64,000 nucleotides of DNA from Sipunculus nudus (Eukaryota; Annelida; Sipuncula; Golfingiida; Sipunculidae): contig CM049309.1 in the NCBI GenBank assembly GCA_026874595.1, forward strand, positions 52,736,079 to 52,800,078, given 5' to 3'. The translations under genes were made by a program, and so were the position numbers. Positions 47,193-60,600 of the stretch are shown here, piece after piece (position 1 is the stretch's first letter; each line of letters starts with the position of its first letter). The notes beneath the pieces are model-generated. The model had not been told where the DNA came from. It worked only from the letters and a program-made list of their open reading frames with translations, and did no database searches.

Positions 47193-50100
47193 ACACATTT
47201 ATATTAAAACATCAGTATGTTTAAAATTTTGGATTAATAAGCAACCAGTTTGACTGGATATAGTGCAGTGTCTTTGATTAAATAAACATTTTCCCTGTTT
47301 CTTGTCAAACAGAGCAGACATAAGGGGGATCAGAATATGGTGGTTATAATATTTTCTTTGACACTTCAGTCAAGGGATACCACTAACAAACGGCAAGACA
47401 TGCCTCATGAAGTGTCTTGTCATGTGACTCAACTTTTGTTTGATGCAAAGTGTCATGAAGCTTCTTCAAATTTCCCTTGCCTTCATCAAAAGTTTTATTT
47501 TCCCTGCTTGCTCCCTTGTTGCATGTCACATCAAACAGTAATGGTTGTCATAACAACTGATGCTGACTGGCTACTGACATTTGATGGTTTCCATGGCAGG
47601 AGCTCAGATTCTCAGAAAAGTCACTAAAGGTCAGTCTGAAAGAGAGACTTACCATCCTTTGTGACATTGAATTTGTATTTGAATAAAAAAAAAGCATTTC
47701 ACAAAGATAGATTTCTGAGAGAAAACCCTTAATATCAGTGTACATTACCTTTAAAGAATGTATCAGAGGATTTTTTTTATAATTCTAAGATATTATTTGC
47801 ATGTTAAAACTTATTGTATACCAATAAAGAACACGCAAGCCTATATTTTGTCTGTTGTAGTTTGAGGTGAAAAAAACTATGAAATGACAGATATCACTGT
47901 TTAAATCTAATTAAATTACAACTGAGAATTTTCTTTTATGATTATTTTTTTAAAAATTATCTGAAGTGTACAGATATATAAGGATCCAATAATTGATCAT
48001 GTAATCTCTGTGTAAGCCTAGGAGTTGTACCTGTAGGGCTACTAGAGTGTATCAATATCAGTATCTTCCTTTATACAAGTGATACTTAAATGATCATTGT
48101 ATAGGCCAAAGGTATGTTCTTTTAGCACCAATTTGCTGAGTTTTAATGTTAAACGTGTCACATTCTCTATATTAACAGTGAGAGGTTACCCTCCAATAAG
48201 CTCTAGATAAATAAATCTTCTAGTTCAGATTATAGATAAGCTTAGTATCTTTATACACTTAATGTCAGTCTGTAGTGATATAATTGTATCCTCATAGATT
48301 GGATACCTAGTGTCAGTTTGTCTCCTGTTTCAGCCCATCAATTTTGCTTAAAAATGTAGGTTTAATCTCTGAAATTACATTCTGCTACTTTTTCCGTCAA
48401 GATCCATGTATTATTAAACTGTTTACAGTCAAGACTCTAGATATTTCTACGTCATCAGCTGTCCCCAAGCAAAATGATAGAGATTATCATTTAATGATAT
48501 TATCACATAATTAGTAAGGAATTTCATGAATCTAGTAATAACAGAGAGATAACTGTCATTAGTTGTGATGTTAAACTAGCCGTTCTTGTCTAACCTTTAC
48601 TTTACTATTATTGTTACTAATTATCTCCATAATTAGAAAGTAACTAGTCCCTGGCAGAGGTGATTCACTGACAGAATTACTGTTATTGGGTCCCTGATAA
48701 TTGGTCACTTTAACTTTAATTAAGAATGCTTGCAGGTCCTATCCCAGGGGCTCAGAAATACATTATGAATGCACCAGCGGCAGGCACAGAACATCCATAC
48801 ATGTTTGATCATTGTCTGAAGAGGCTGTGCATACATTAAACATACATCATTTCACTGTGGCGGACAGCTAATGAATGATATATAGATAAAATAATAATTT
48901 ATAAATTAGAGCATGATGGTAATAAGTGGCCTTCACACTCACAGTGAGGTGGAATATGATTTGGCCTTCAGTATCCAGGCAGTTTATAATGGATGAGTGG
49001 TCATTCACATTGGTTTTACTGTTTTGAAATAATTATTTGTGCACATTATTAAAACATTGCTTGCATGAGGCGGTGGCAAGGGTACTCCATGTAAACAACC
49101 AGCTGGGCTCCCTCTCTGCAGGTGCACACAAATTATTCAGCATTTCTCGACAACACAGAGAAAGGTATGACTCAGCATCATGATAATCTTTGTCTTTGCA
49201 ATGTTCGCTTCTGGTTTCATCAAAGCAAAACGCTCAGGGAGAGCATGGTTGAACATTTCTCGTTAGGGTGTTTGAGATAAGCTGGTTTTGTGCGACTGCA
49301 GATCAATTTTATTGATGATTCTTCAAATGAGTTTCTCTTGATGTATCATCCATATTGAAGCCAAATTTCTCCAGCAAATGCAGAGAAACTGCTGTCAGTA
49401 ACATTTATAATAAATATTGTTTTCTTGTTATGAATAATATAGATATTTGAAAAATTGAATGATTTATTTTAATAAAGAAACAGGAGTATGACATTTTCAC
49501 ACTATAAGATATTATTTGGCCTAATGTGTATAATTAAGTGTGACACCAATCAATGGGTTAATAAAAACTTAAGCATTTTCATTACTATATGACATATGAA
49601 TCCTGTGGTTTGTATCCTGTGTTTTTCATTGTATCATCTGATTCTCAGAATTATGGTAGTCATAGAATAGAATGGTAGTTACCTGGGATATACCATTACA
49701 CACCTGGAAGTGATGAGGATGCTTTTGTGTCAGGTAAGCACCTGTAGGGCTGGGACTAAACCACCACAGTGCTGCTGACTCACCTGCCAGGTATGCTCGT
49801 TAACATTGACGACTTTAGAAAGTTTCACAAAAGATCATGATACAGAGGTAGATTGGTGCATTCCTGTAGGTCTTTTATATAAAAGATAAGATGGATACAA
49901 GTGAAGGGAAGAGTTTTTGTTCGTGATGGAGATAGCAGGTGATCTTATCTCAGTGGGCCTTGTTATATGACCGCAATGATGTATGATGTCTGGGATAAGA
50001 GACTGAAGCGGGTATGAGTGTACTGTGATGTAATATATAGTTGGAGAATTTGCTGTATGCGGGCATACTTCAGTTGGCCAAATATACTTTGGCAGGAAAT

Positions 50101-50441
50101 CAATAGGCGTGGTTGAACTACTTCTAAGTTATGAAATATTCTCCGATAAAATGTGACATCGATGAATCAGCATGTCTGGGAATGTTAACAAGATGGTCTA
50201 GCATGTCGTAGGTAAAAGGTTTGGCAGTGAGAGATCAATAACAGATGTCCTATTTAAGTTTTGGAATGCTTGTAACGGCCACATGTTAGCACAGCCTTCC
50301 TTTTGGCAGAGTGTGCTCCGGTGACATCACAGATTCACTTTAGTAAACAGGCAAAGTAAATAGCTTTATTGTTCAGCATCATATTGGAAAACTAATATAA
50401 TTTTGTTTTGAAATTGCTATAAAGCCTTGGCTCATATTAAT

Positions 50442-50559
50442 ATTTTCTCCAAAGCTAAACTCAGATGTACAGATCTGTTGAAAGGCAAAATGTTGGTATC
50501 ATTTTCTCCAAAGCTAAACTTAGATGTACAGATCTGTTGAAAGGCAAAATGTTGGTATC
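50442..50559 (+). repeat. Near-perfect tandem duplication of 59 bp
   Basis: Copies at 50442-50500 and 50501-50559 start ATTTTCTCCAAAGCTAAAC and end AAATGTTGGTATC, with a single C/T difference. This is a recent event. Confidence 0.95.
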
Positions 50560-53500
50560 AACACATAGATTGATATGGCTGCCATTTTTTTCCCAAGTAT
50601 CAAACTTTTTAGAGAAAATTGAAATGTGTTGTTGCAGTACTTTAAAAGTTTTCAAAATATTGATATTAAAACTACTTTGTGTCTTGATGAATTAAACTGA
50701 ACATCCTTAAAATTAAAGTGGGTTCATTTTCATCATTATTTAAACTCATCATTATGTTTTGAAGGAACTTCATAACAGTTTGTATTCTTAATTTCTTGTT
50801 CTGTAGAATTTAGGGAGAGATTTATAGTTTGCACCCAGAAACAAATATTCTAAAAAATCTTGAGAAGAGGTTGTTTCAACCCGGGCAAAAACCACTGCAC
50901 ATTTGTATTGTATTTTCTCTTCATAGAATAGGCTTCAAACACCCTAAACCTCTTCTCTAGGGCCACTCCCGGTTACCAGCTGTTGCAGGCTCAGTTATTG
51001 TAAAGGAGAGATTAAGGATTAATTCATCAAGATCTTTTTTTTGGTCTTGGATACTTGCATTACCTTTTTAATATTGCAGCAGTTCCATTACTGGTGTCTG
51101 TATTGATAATGTGGAGCATGAAAGCTAGCGTCAAGAGGAGTGTATTTAACAGACATGAAACATGACTGCAGTCTAGGATATAAACACCTGTGCTGTGATA
51201 TTAGTAGGAGACCTCGTTTCTGAAAGCATGTGATACCTAGCCTTTATTGCTCGGATGGCAGTACTGCTGGCCTTATCTGAGTCTACAGAGCAGAAAATAG
51301 CTATTCCTGGGAGAGAGTGACAAGCCATTCTATGTGGGATCTGTATTGATGGCCAACAATAAAACATGGAAGAGCAGTTTGTCAGAGATTCCCACGGGGG
51401 ACCAGCCTCCAAGACTGATAGTCACCAAGCCCAGTGCTGCGACAGCCACTCACTGTCGCATGAATGTTGCATGTGATCCAGCAACTCCCAGCTCGTCTTG
51501 CAAGAATATCTCAAAAGCAAACTCATAATAACACCACCCAGGGCTCTTCCAGTAAGTCTAACTGGTACTGGTTCCACTTGCACAAGCAAAAGAAGCCAGT
51601 AATGTATTTACAGTTGTGCTGAAAGTGCTCCAAACAGGATTTGTCCCAGTTCAAAGGCTGGCATGTTGGCGGTTACTGTTGTAGCACCATTCAGGGATCT
51701 GTTTTATGTACTGGCTAGCTTTGATTGTGGATTCTTGTTTATCTTATAATGGTTTGAATGATAGGAACAGATTGAGGGGAGCTTCAGTCAGTGTAGGAGG
51801 GGATGAGGCGGTTGTTGTGGACCTTATAGTAAATAGTTATGTCTTCTGTTATAGCTGAAGTCTAGGCCTGGTTTACACACACAATGACTGTATGCCTAAC
51901 AATGCTGCTCTCATTAATAACACAGATGAATTTATGCTGGTTCAGTGATTCATTGAGTTCTCAATTAAATATTAATTCATTACATATGTGTGTAAGTGAA
52001 GTGGTCATTATAATCAGTATATAAGCAGCACAGAAATATGAAGGACCAAATGTCAAAGGTTCAGTCAAAGGTTACCCGCTCAGTCACACGACAAGCCAAA
52101 AGGTGAATGCAGTACTCTTTTGTCATTTGTTAGCTGATAGTGTGAGATACCATCAAGTTTCATTTGTTGAAATGAGAAAAAAAGCAGTTGTCTGCATATC
52201 AGTTCAGTGATGCGAGTGAAAAAATGTAATATCCCATCACAATGCAGACATGGCTGATGTAATAACATATTTGCAGTCTATAAATTTATATCTTTTTTAT
52301 ATGTCACAGGTGTTTGGGCATCTCAGTCACATTAAGGCAGAGGTCACATGTGGGTAATGCTGTGCCACCACTGCTGTGCAGGGAAAAACACATTATGGTT
52401 CTGTTTTATTTCAGATAGGCCAGGAGAGCTTAATGTTTAATACATTCTGTTTGTCCGTACAGGCATACCAGAGTGTAGTTAAAATTAGGTAACAGGTCCA
52501 TCAGATGCATGACTAAGCTGTACTGTAACTATTACTTACCCTGAGTTAGGATAAAAATTACAGGCTCTGAAAGTAAAAATTCATGACATCTCCTAAGCAA
52601 AATTATAAAATTTGATTGTCAAATATAAAAAAAAAATTGTGGCCATTGCAGTTTTTTGATTGCTGTGATATGATAAATGAACTGCGTGGCAAAGTTGGAG
52701 TCTATTGGTCATCACCTACATGTGGAGTCCATAAACATTTCACTGGATATAAAATGTAATAAAAATTGCCAACATTTAAATTTTGCTTCAAAAGATTTTC
52801 ACTGAAGAAACCAAAAAAATAAGATTCAACATATAAAAAGTTATGCAGTTAATTTGACATCTTCTTTTATCATGATGTATTATTTACTGATTAAATCACA
52901 TTGGATGTGCCTAGTTTGTGTCAAATGTTGTAAATTGTAAACAAGTAAGTTAGTTTATATGTTCTAAACATGAATATGATGTCTTCATACATATATATGC
53001 AAGTTTTTGGGATTTTATATTATTTAGTTTTTACATGATCTTTAGGTCCTTATTTAATTTGATGTATACCTATGGCAGATTTTAAAGAAAAATCAGTTTG
53101 TACTGAAGTTCCCTGTGTGTCCAGGACTGCTATATACTAGCTGATTGTACACAGAAGTTACTATAGATGAATGGCACGTACATATTGGATGTATGTGAGG
53201 ACTTACCATACCCTGTGACAAACGACCCTGTAGATGTAGGGAGATGTCACTGTTCAGGAGTTATAGATTATACATCAGGTATACACAGGGCCTGGCAGTG
53301 AGTGACTGACAGTTTCTTGTTGGTGAGCAGGCCTGGCTCCTGGATGGTATGGCAGGCTGACTGGCTGTGATGTACTACACAGACTGCTGTGGTTCCCTCC
53401 TGCCCGCTGAGGAGTCATGGGTTTTATTTTTATTAACCTTGCGTAGGATGGTTCAGCATCCACTGATCACGTCGGGATACCATTTATATTGCACACGTGG

Positions 53501-55944
53501 AACTAGATTGAAACCCCAAACTTTTTTAATGTAATAACTATGCGCCTATGAGGGATGGCATGTAGGGACTTCTTTATTGACACTAAAAAATTGAACTGAC
53601 ATGGGGAGCCCTGCTTACACTTGGGAAACAGTGGTTCATAACCTGCTGGCACTGTCACTTCATTTTGCAGCTACAATTTCTGAATATAGGACCACAGTAC
53701 TTTTTTTAATGGAAAAGAATGTTAGGTTTTTATACATCCATCAGTTTTCAAGATAACCACAGGAGCTTCCAAAGTTTTCCAGAGAGGCAGAAGAACAGGT
53801 GCACAAAATTTGTCAATTCTCAGTTTACAAGAAAAAAGTAGTAGCTGTCCACTCCTTCTCTATTACAAATGAAGCGGTAGATGGATGATTCTTGCACTGT
53901 ATCTTTGCAATAATATGCTACAGAAGCAAATTTAATGTACATATATTATAAAAAAAGTAGGATATGCAGGAATGAGATGGAGAAAAATTGGACATTGATT
54001 TGATGTGCAGACTTGATGGATATAAATATTTATAGACAAAGAAGTTTGCAAACTTAGATAGTTGAAAAATTGAAGTTAAAAGATGACATCTTCCTAAATA
54101 CTGACCTTTTGTAACAAAAATATATTAGGGAAATAAAAAATGACTCGCTTCCTTCTTAGCTTGTTAGTGTTCTTTTGCAAGAGCTGGAGCTACATAAGTC
54201 TTTGTTCAGATATCACCTGACTCATACAAAGAACTTCCGCCAGACCTCGGTGAACCTGCTGTAAATTTCCTGTTCCTGGTATTATGGTAGTTTGAGATTA
54301 TTTATGGTAGCGTTGCGATGCTGTTTGCTCCACTGCTGTGCTGTTGGATATTCCTGCTGTTTGACAGTCGTTTAATTACCACTTAAATTCAGGCCAGAAT
54401 CTGAGGTCCCAAAAGAAGAGATCTTGGAGCAGCAGCTTGTGACCTCATGAGAATACCACAAAATTATCTGCGGAAGCTGAGGACATGTTCATTTCTTAGG
54501 GATGCCCTGATTCCTGAGATCAGGCATTTCTTGAATAACTCAATGATGTTGGATTTGCTGTGATTAGAGCACTGTAGTGTACAGAGTGGCATTTGACATC
54601 ATGAAAAGAAAGCAGGCTCTAACTGTTTAATAAATTACAGCTTAATCTCTCGGGATTCATGTTCCTGTCGCATCTTTACAATTAAATCGTAGTGGCTTTA
54701 CCACTGGATGGTTTGGCAGTGTGTTTTTTCTGCGTCTTAATACTGGCTGTAAGCTGTTTATTACCCTTTGGGCACTGTAGCTGAAAATAGCGTTCTTCTT
54801 GTTGGTGGGTCCGTGTGATAATGATATGTGTACTACGAGGAGGGCAGTCTTCAGGGACGTTGATCAGGTCTGTGTGCCGATGATTCGGGAGACTGGGTCT
54901 GCTGCTGGCATTACTGGATGCCTCATTACAAGCAGCCTTTCACTTTCAGGATCAATACATCAGCTGCTTTACGGCCACATGCCAATACCACACCAATACG
55001 ATGTTCTATTGACCCTCACAATGTCCTTTCCATTCACTGACAGTTCATAATTTTTCATTGCTGTTTGCTTCACTAGAGTCGTATAGTGCAGTTTTTTTGC
55101 GCCAGGGTTGATAGTCTTGGGTCAATTCGGGCCTTTTTAATTCCAATTTGGTCAGAAATGGCACAAGGAATGATTGGTTGTAGCAGCAATGAGCTAGGGA
55201 ACAAGTTCCATGAATTCTCCCAGCATTATTAACCACCCCATCATGAAGAGCTGGCGTCAAGTTGCAATTTCTGACTCATTTTCTATGGATTCATCTTGTT
55301 GACCAGTTGTGTGTTGGCTACTAAATCATTTTGGATGTCATCACAGTGAATTCAAACGTCTAGCACATATAGACTACCCTAGGTTGTTTCTAAAAGTTCA
55401 TTGAAATACATGCAATGCTATTACAATGTTAAGTACTGGAAGTGTTTAACTAGAACCCTGTGGTCCATCATACTGCAATTATGTTTCTTATTTGTAAACT
55501 GTGTGCATGCAGCCTCAAACCTAAAAACCAGTGGGCTGAGCATGGCTTAAAAGCATGTGCATGTAAGCACAAACATATGTCCAGCAGGAAGTGCAAAGAG
55601 CTTCCTAAGTAATGCAGTAAGCTCTCTGCTGGAAGATGCTGGGCTGGATATTACATGTTTCACACATGTTCACCAGGAGTGATTTTCCCTGGTGTTTTCT
55701 GTGCACTTTCTGACAATTGAGGTTTTAGCCAGCTAAAATGTTAACATGCCTTGCCGTAATTGTGAAGTATTTTTCTCTAGTCAGTGTCTTATTGATTATT
55801 GTAACTACAGTTTTGATAAAAATGCTGATGTCATGTACTTTTAAAGGTTTTGAACTTTTTCATCGATAGAATATGTGTTACATCCACAGCATGTGATTTT
55901 CTGATAAATATTTTATCATCATAAGTATTCATTGCTTGCAAGGC
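50560..55944. other. ~5.4 kb non-coding stretch, no gene seen
   Basis: No gene, RNA or repeat is supported. GC-richer patches near 51170-51540, 53200-53420 and 54380-55000 hold short frames on both strands with no recognised domains. Confidence 0.5.
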
Positions 55945-57205
55945 ATTGACCTGTTTGCCACATGGCAAACACTAATATACATTTTCCTTATTTGCCACAT
56001 AGAAAACTCTGGTATACAATGTCATGATTGCCACATGATGTAAGTGCCTTGTCATATGGTGTTCACTGTAAGCACTGCCTTGTTTTGCCACATGGTTTTA
56101 ACTGTATACACTGCCTTGTTTGGCTACATGGCGTTCACTGTATGCACTGCCTTGTTTAGCAACTTGTTTTTCACTGTATACACTGCCTTGTTATGCTACA
56201 TGGTTTTCACTCTATACACTGCCTTGTTTGGCAACTTGGTTTACAATGCATACACTGCCTTGTTTGGCAACTTGGTTTACACTGTATACACTGCCTTGTT
56301 ATGCTACATGGTTTTCACTGTATGCACTGCCTTGTTTGGCAACTTGTTTTTCACTGTATACACTGCCTTGTTATGCTACATGGTTTTCAATCTATACACT
56401 GCCTTGTTTGGCAACTTGGTTTACAATGCATACACTGCCTTGTTTGGCAACTTGGTTTACACTGTATACACTTCCTTGTTATGCTACATGGTTTTCACTG
56501 TATACACTGCCTTGTTTGGCACCTTGGTTAACACTGTATACACTGCCTTGTTTTGCTACATGGTTTTCACTGTATACTTTGCCTTGTTTGGCTACATGGT
56601 TTACACTGTATACACTGCATTGTTTGGCTACATGGTTTACACTGTATACACTGCATTGTTTGGCTACATGGTTTTCACTGTATACACTGCATTGTTTGGC
56701 TACATGGTTTTCACTGTATACACTGCATTGTTTGGCTACATGGTTTACACTGTATACACTGCATTGTTTGGCTACATGGTTTTCACTGTATACACTGCAT
56801 TGTTTGGCTACATGGTTTTCACTGTATGCACTGCGTTGTTTGGCTACATGGTTTTCACTGTATACACTGCCTTGTTTGGCTGCATGGTTTTCACTGTATG
56901 CACTGCCTTGTTTGGCTACATGGTTTTCACTGTATACACTGCCTTGTTTGGCTACATGGTTTTCACTGTATACACTGCCTTGTTTGGCTACATGGTTTTC
57001 ACTGTATACACTGCCTTGTTTGGCTACATGGTTTTCACTGTATACACTGCCTTGTTTGGCTACATGGTTTTCACTGTATACACTGCATTGTTTGGCTACA
57101 CGGTTTTGAATGTAAACACTGCCTTGTTTGGCTACATGGTTTTCACTATGTAAACTGCCTTGTTTGGCTACATGGGTTTTCACGGTATACACTGCTGTGC
57201 CACAT
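55945..57205 (+). repeat. Minisatellite, ~33 units of 36 bp, with a 180-bp higher-order repeat
   Basis: The unit is TTCACTGTATACACTGCCTT + GTTTGGCTACATGGTT. From 56044 to 57150 no unit changes length, so all three plus frames and one minus frame stay open; the longest is 369 codons (56044-57153, repeating YTALFGYMVFTV). Five distinct units form a 180-bp block repeated once (56164-56343 and 56344-56523). Outer units decay, with TGCCACATGG-type remnants from about 55945. Open frames here follow from the 36-bp length, and I see no promoter, signal peptide or splice context, so a protein is unlikely. Uniform units at the right-hand side point to recent local expansion. Confidence 0.93.
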
Positions 57206-59399
57206 GATCTGCTTGACATTTTGAGTAAAATGTTAAAACTAAAGGAGAATTTATCTGTTGTACGAGTTCATTACAGATAATTTCTTTAACCTCATGCTGA
57301 CAGAGGAAGAATCCTTATTGACTAAGATCATGAAGAAAACTGGCTGTTGCATTGCAGCCGGGTTATAAATTAGTCTGGCGGATCTGTAGCTTAGAGGGTT
57401 TTTTCCCATAAAGCCCTTTGTATCTTGCTGGGTTCATGTCTGCTATGACGAGACCTAAATGATAGCAGCCAGGGCTGAACAGGGCTGATTCTTCATCAGG
57501 TGAAAGCCTGAAGAAGAAAAAGTCAGGTGGGGCTCGTTAAGGACAGGTGCACATATCTCTGTGGTACTCATCATGCAGAGTATATACTTGTGTTTACCAC
57601 TGCTTTGTTTGCATATTAAAAACAGTGCTGACTGCTGAATAGAAACATTAGTTTACACTGACACTCTGAACTGCATGGGAAATGTGTCCATTTATTTTTT
57701 ATTTTTATTTATTTTTTGGGGGGGGGGGTTATCATTTGTACAGTAAATTGAAATTCATTCTCATGTTTGCTGAAGCTTAAATTAAGAATGATGTGAAAAT
57801 GGAGTTGTTTACTCTGCTGTATCAGATGCAGACAGTGACACAAAAAAGGCAGATTCATGGGAACTAGTGTGTTGAAATTCTGTGTGTTGAACCTCACCAA
57901 AACTACGCTGCCTGTTGTGGCTGTCTCTAAAAATTTGTGAATACTTTCATCCCAGTTTATAGTAATAAATTTAATCAGAGTAATTGTATTACTAGCATTA
58001 TCAAGAAAATGTTTTACTAATACTGTGTGTTCAGATGATTTATTGGGTTGAAATAACATAGAATTTTGTGTTTTCATTAAAATATTAAAATTATTGAAGG
58101 CCCAATATTAAACAAGCATACCTTACCTGTTACTTCATAATGATCTCAAATACACATAATGAATCATTTGAATTTGATGAAATTATTAACACGTGATGCT
58201 GAGTCGTTGTCTGTGAGTGAAGGGATAGGAGTGTCCATTTAAACCTGCACTTTTATTCTGAACTATGCCAGGTTCTTTGTATCATGGAAGCTTACAAATC
58301 CATGAAATTCACATTATAAAAAAATCCATGAATAATCCATTAGCAGGTTTTGTGATCTGAAGTTCTCTTTTGAAGCTGTGTATTAGCCATGAGCTAACAT
58401 GTCAATTTTACTGGTCTTCTACTTCTCACAATGCTTTAAATGGGATGCATTTGCAGCAGCTCACATAAGGATATCAATATTTCACAGTTTCTTTTTCCAT
58501 GGTTGCATTTAGATGAAGAGATTATTCCAAGAGCTGTGTGCGGCTATAATTAATACATTTTGATAAATCTGATTAAAGATTAAATGTTATTTGATTTTTT
58601 TGGTCTCAAATATTTACTCAGATTAGACAGAAACAAAATCCACAACTGGGCTAATTGACAACATGAATTGCATGCATGTTGCATAAATAAAACACAAGTT
58701 ACTGGCAGATGGTATCTAAATATAAATGATGCCTAAAAAGAGTGCAATTAAATCTGGTAACAGATGGAAGAAGTTGGACTGCAAGAGCTAGATCATGTGA
58801 GCCATAAAAGAACTAGGGTAGTGTGAGGACTTTAAAGGTTGACAGACAAAAGCATAAGAACCTGAACCAGACAGCAGTGGTCACCCGGGAGTTCTTGCAC
58901 CCTGCTTGTGATGCCAGACAGCCATCTTGGTCCAGGCTGGAACAAGTTCCAAGTTGGTGCCATTTGTCTGAGCCATTTGGTGTCTGGTGGTGCCGCGGGT
59001 AGCATCAGTAACACTGCAGTTCACAACTCCTTCAGGGATAACTTCATGTCTATAGGGACTTTTAATGGTATTGTTCAACAAGAAACGCACGACTTATTAG
59101 ACAGGGAAGTGTTAAACTTATCTTTCGACAAGATTTAGTGTTTTTATTTGAGCAAGGGTGCCATTATTCACATGGGTTTGTATGAGAAAATATGTGCTGA
59201 GTTGTAGAAATTGAGACATTATGGTAGGGCTCCAATTGACCTGTGACCTCTTCTGTAAGGACACAAAAAGATGCAAGTATTAATGCTTTTTGGGCATGTA
59301 CAAATGTGTACGCATCAGTCCAGTGCAGAGGGATATGTACAAGTACACCCACAGACTGTTTTTTGGTAGAGTTAACTGTGGATAAGTAGCTCTGTGGCA
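57206..59399. other. ~2.2 kb non-coding stretch, no gene seen
   Basis: A patch at 57376-57450 contains TAGCTTAGAGG and GGGTTCATGTC, loosely like tRNA A and B boxes, but I do not call a SINE. A G11 run lies at 57718-57728. Several short frames near 58830-59140 overlap on both strands without recognisable content. Confidence 0.45.
57718..57728 (+). repeat. Poly-G tract (11 bp)
   Basis: G11 preceded by a T-rich ATTTTTATTT run. Confidence 0.9.
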
Positions 59400-60600
59400 G
59401 GAGTAACCTGCCAACCCTGTCACAAGGACAAGGTGTCAGGAGCTGGACACCTCTTCTGCGACAGGGACGAAAGTGTTGCTGGGCATCTCAGGACTGTGCG
59501 ACAGGGACAACCTGTCTTGTTGTTTGACAGCTCCTGTGTGACAGGAACAACTTGTCTGTTGTTTGACAGCTCCTGTGTGGCAGGGACATCCTGTCTGTTG
59601 TTGAGTAATTCTTCTGCGACAGGGACAAACTGTTTTTGTTTAGCAGTTCTTGTGTGACAGGGACAACCTGTTATTTGACTGCTCCTGTGTGACAGGGACA
59701 TCCTGTCTGTTGCTGAGTAGTTCTTCCGTGACAGGGACAACCTGTCTGTTGTTTTATAGCTCCTCAGTGACATGGAAAACCTGTCTGTTGCTGAGTTGTT
59801 CTTCCTTGACAGAGACCTGTCTGTTGTTTGACAGCTCCTGTGTGACAGGGACAACCTGTCTGTTGTTTGACAGCTCCTCTATGACAGGGACAACCTGTCT
59901 GTTGTTTGACAGCTCCTGTGTGACAGGGACAACTAGTCTTGTTGTTTGACAGCTCCTGTGTTAGGGACAACCTGTGATTTGACAGCTTCTGTTTGACAGG
60001 GCCAACTGTCTGTTGCTGAGTAGTTCTTCTGTGACAGAGACAACCTGTCTGTTGTTTGACAGCTCCTGTGTGACAGGGACAACCTGTCTGTTGTTTGACA
60101 GCTTCTCTGTGACATGGATAACCTGTCTTGTTATTTGACAGCTCCATTGTGACATGGACAACCTGTCTGTTGAGTCGTTCCAGTGACAGGGACAACCTGT
60201 CTGTTGCTGAGTATCTCCTCTGTGACACTGACAGGGACAACCTGTCTGTTGCTGAGTATCTCCTCTGTGACACTGACAGGGACAACCTGTCTGTTGCTGA
60301 GTAGTTCCTCTGTGACAGGGACAACCTGTCTGTTGCTGAGTGGTTTCTCTGTGACAGAGACAACCTGTCTGTCGCTGGGTAGCTCCTCTGTGACACGGAC
60401 AACCAGTTGTTTGACAGCTCCACTGTGACAGGGACAACCTGTTTGTTGTTTGACAGCTCTTCTGTGACAGGGACAACTTGTCTGTTACTGAGTAGCTCTT
60501 CTCTGACAGGGACAGCCTGTTATTTGACAGTTCCTCTGTGACAGGGACAACCTGTCTGTTGCTGGGTAGCTCATGACTCTTTTAACAGGGATAATTTGTC
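59400..60600 (+). repeat. Minisatellite, ~30 units of 39 bp with hairpin-forming motifs
   Basis: The unit is GACAGGGACAACCTGTCTGT followed by TGTTTGACAGCTCCTGTGT or TGCTGAGTAGTTCCTCTGT; the two types are interspersed. Each unit contains GACAGG-GACAA-CCTGTC (6-bp stem), and many also contain CCTGT-GTG-ACAGG across the unit junction. Two successive units near 60196-60290 carry a 6-bp insertion, giving a 45-bp period. Frames repeat CVTGTTCLLFDSS on the plus strand and SQRNYSATDRLSL on the minus strand. They break at indels (for example near 59650 and 59950), so coding is unlikely. Confidence 0.93.

Larger units (their letters stand above)
46193..50441. other. ~4.2 kb non-coding stretch, no gene seen
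   Basis: No gene is supported. The stretch 48470-48960 is rich in TAAT, ATTA and TGATAA-like motifs mixed with GC-richer blocks, and could be a conserved non-coding element. It also holds a C11 run (47066-47076) and a short AG microsatellite (47175-47192). Confidence 0.45.

Noticed and set aside
56044-57153. A 369-codon open frame that could be called a large hydrophobic repeat protein
   Set aside because: The frame is open because the 36-bp unit contains no stop in any of the three plus frames. There is no promoter, signal, unique domain or splice context.
57376-57450. tRNA-derived SINE with A box TAGCTTAGAGG and B box GGGTTCATGTC
   Set aside because: The boxes are loose matches, no cloverleaf could be drawn, and no second copy was seen in the window.
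59420-60476. Overlapping plus- and minus-strand frames of up to 219 codons in the 39-bp array
   Set aside because: Frames change at indels within the array, and both strands are open for the same trivial reason.
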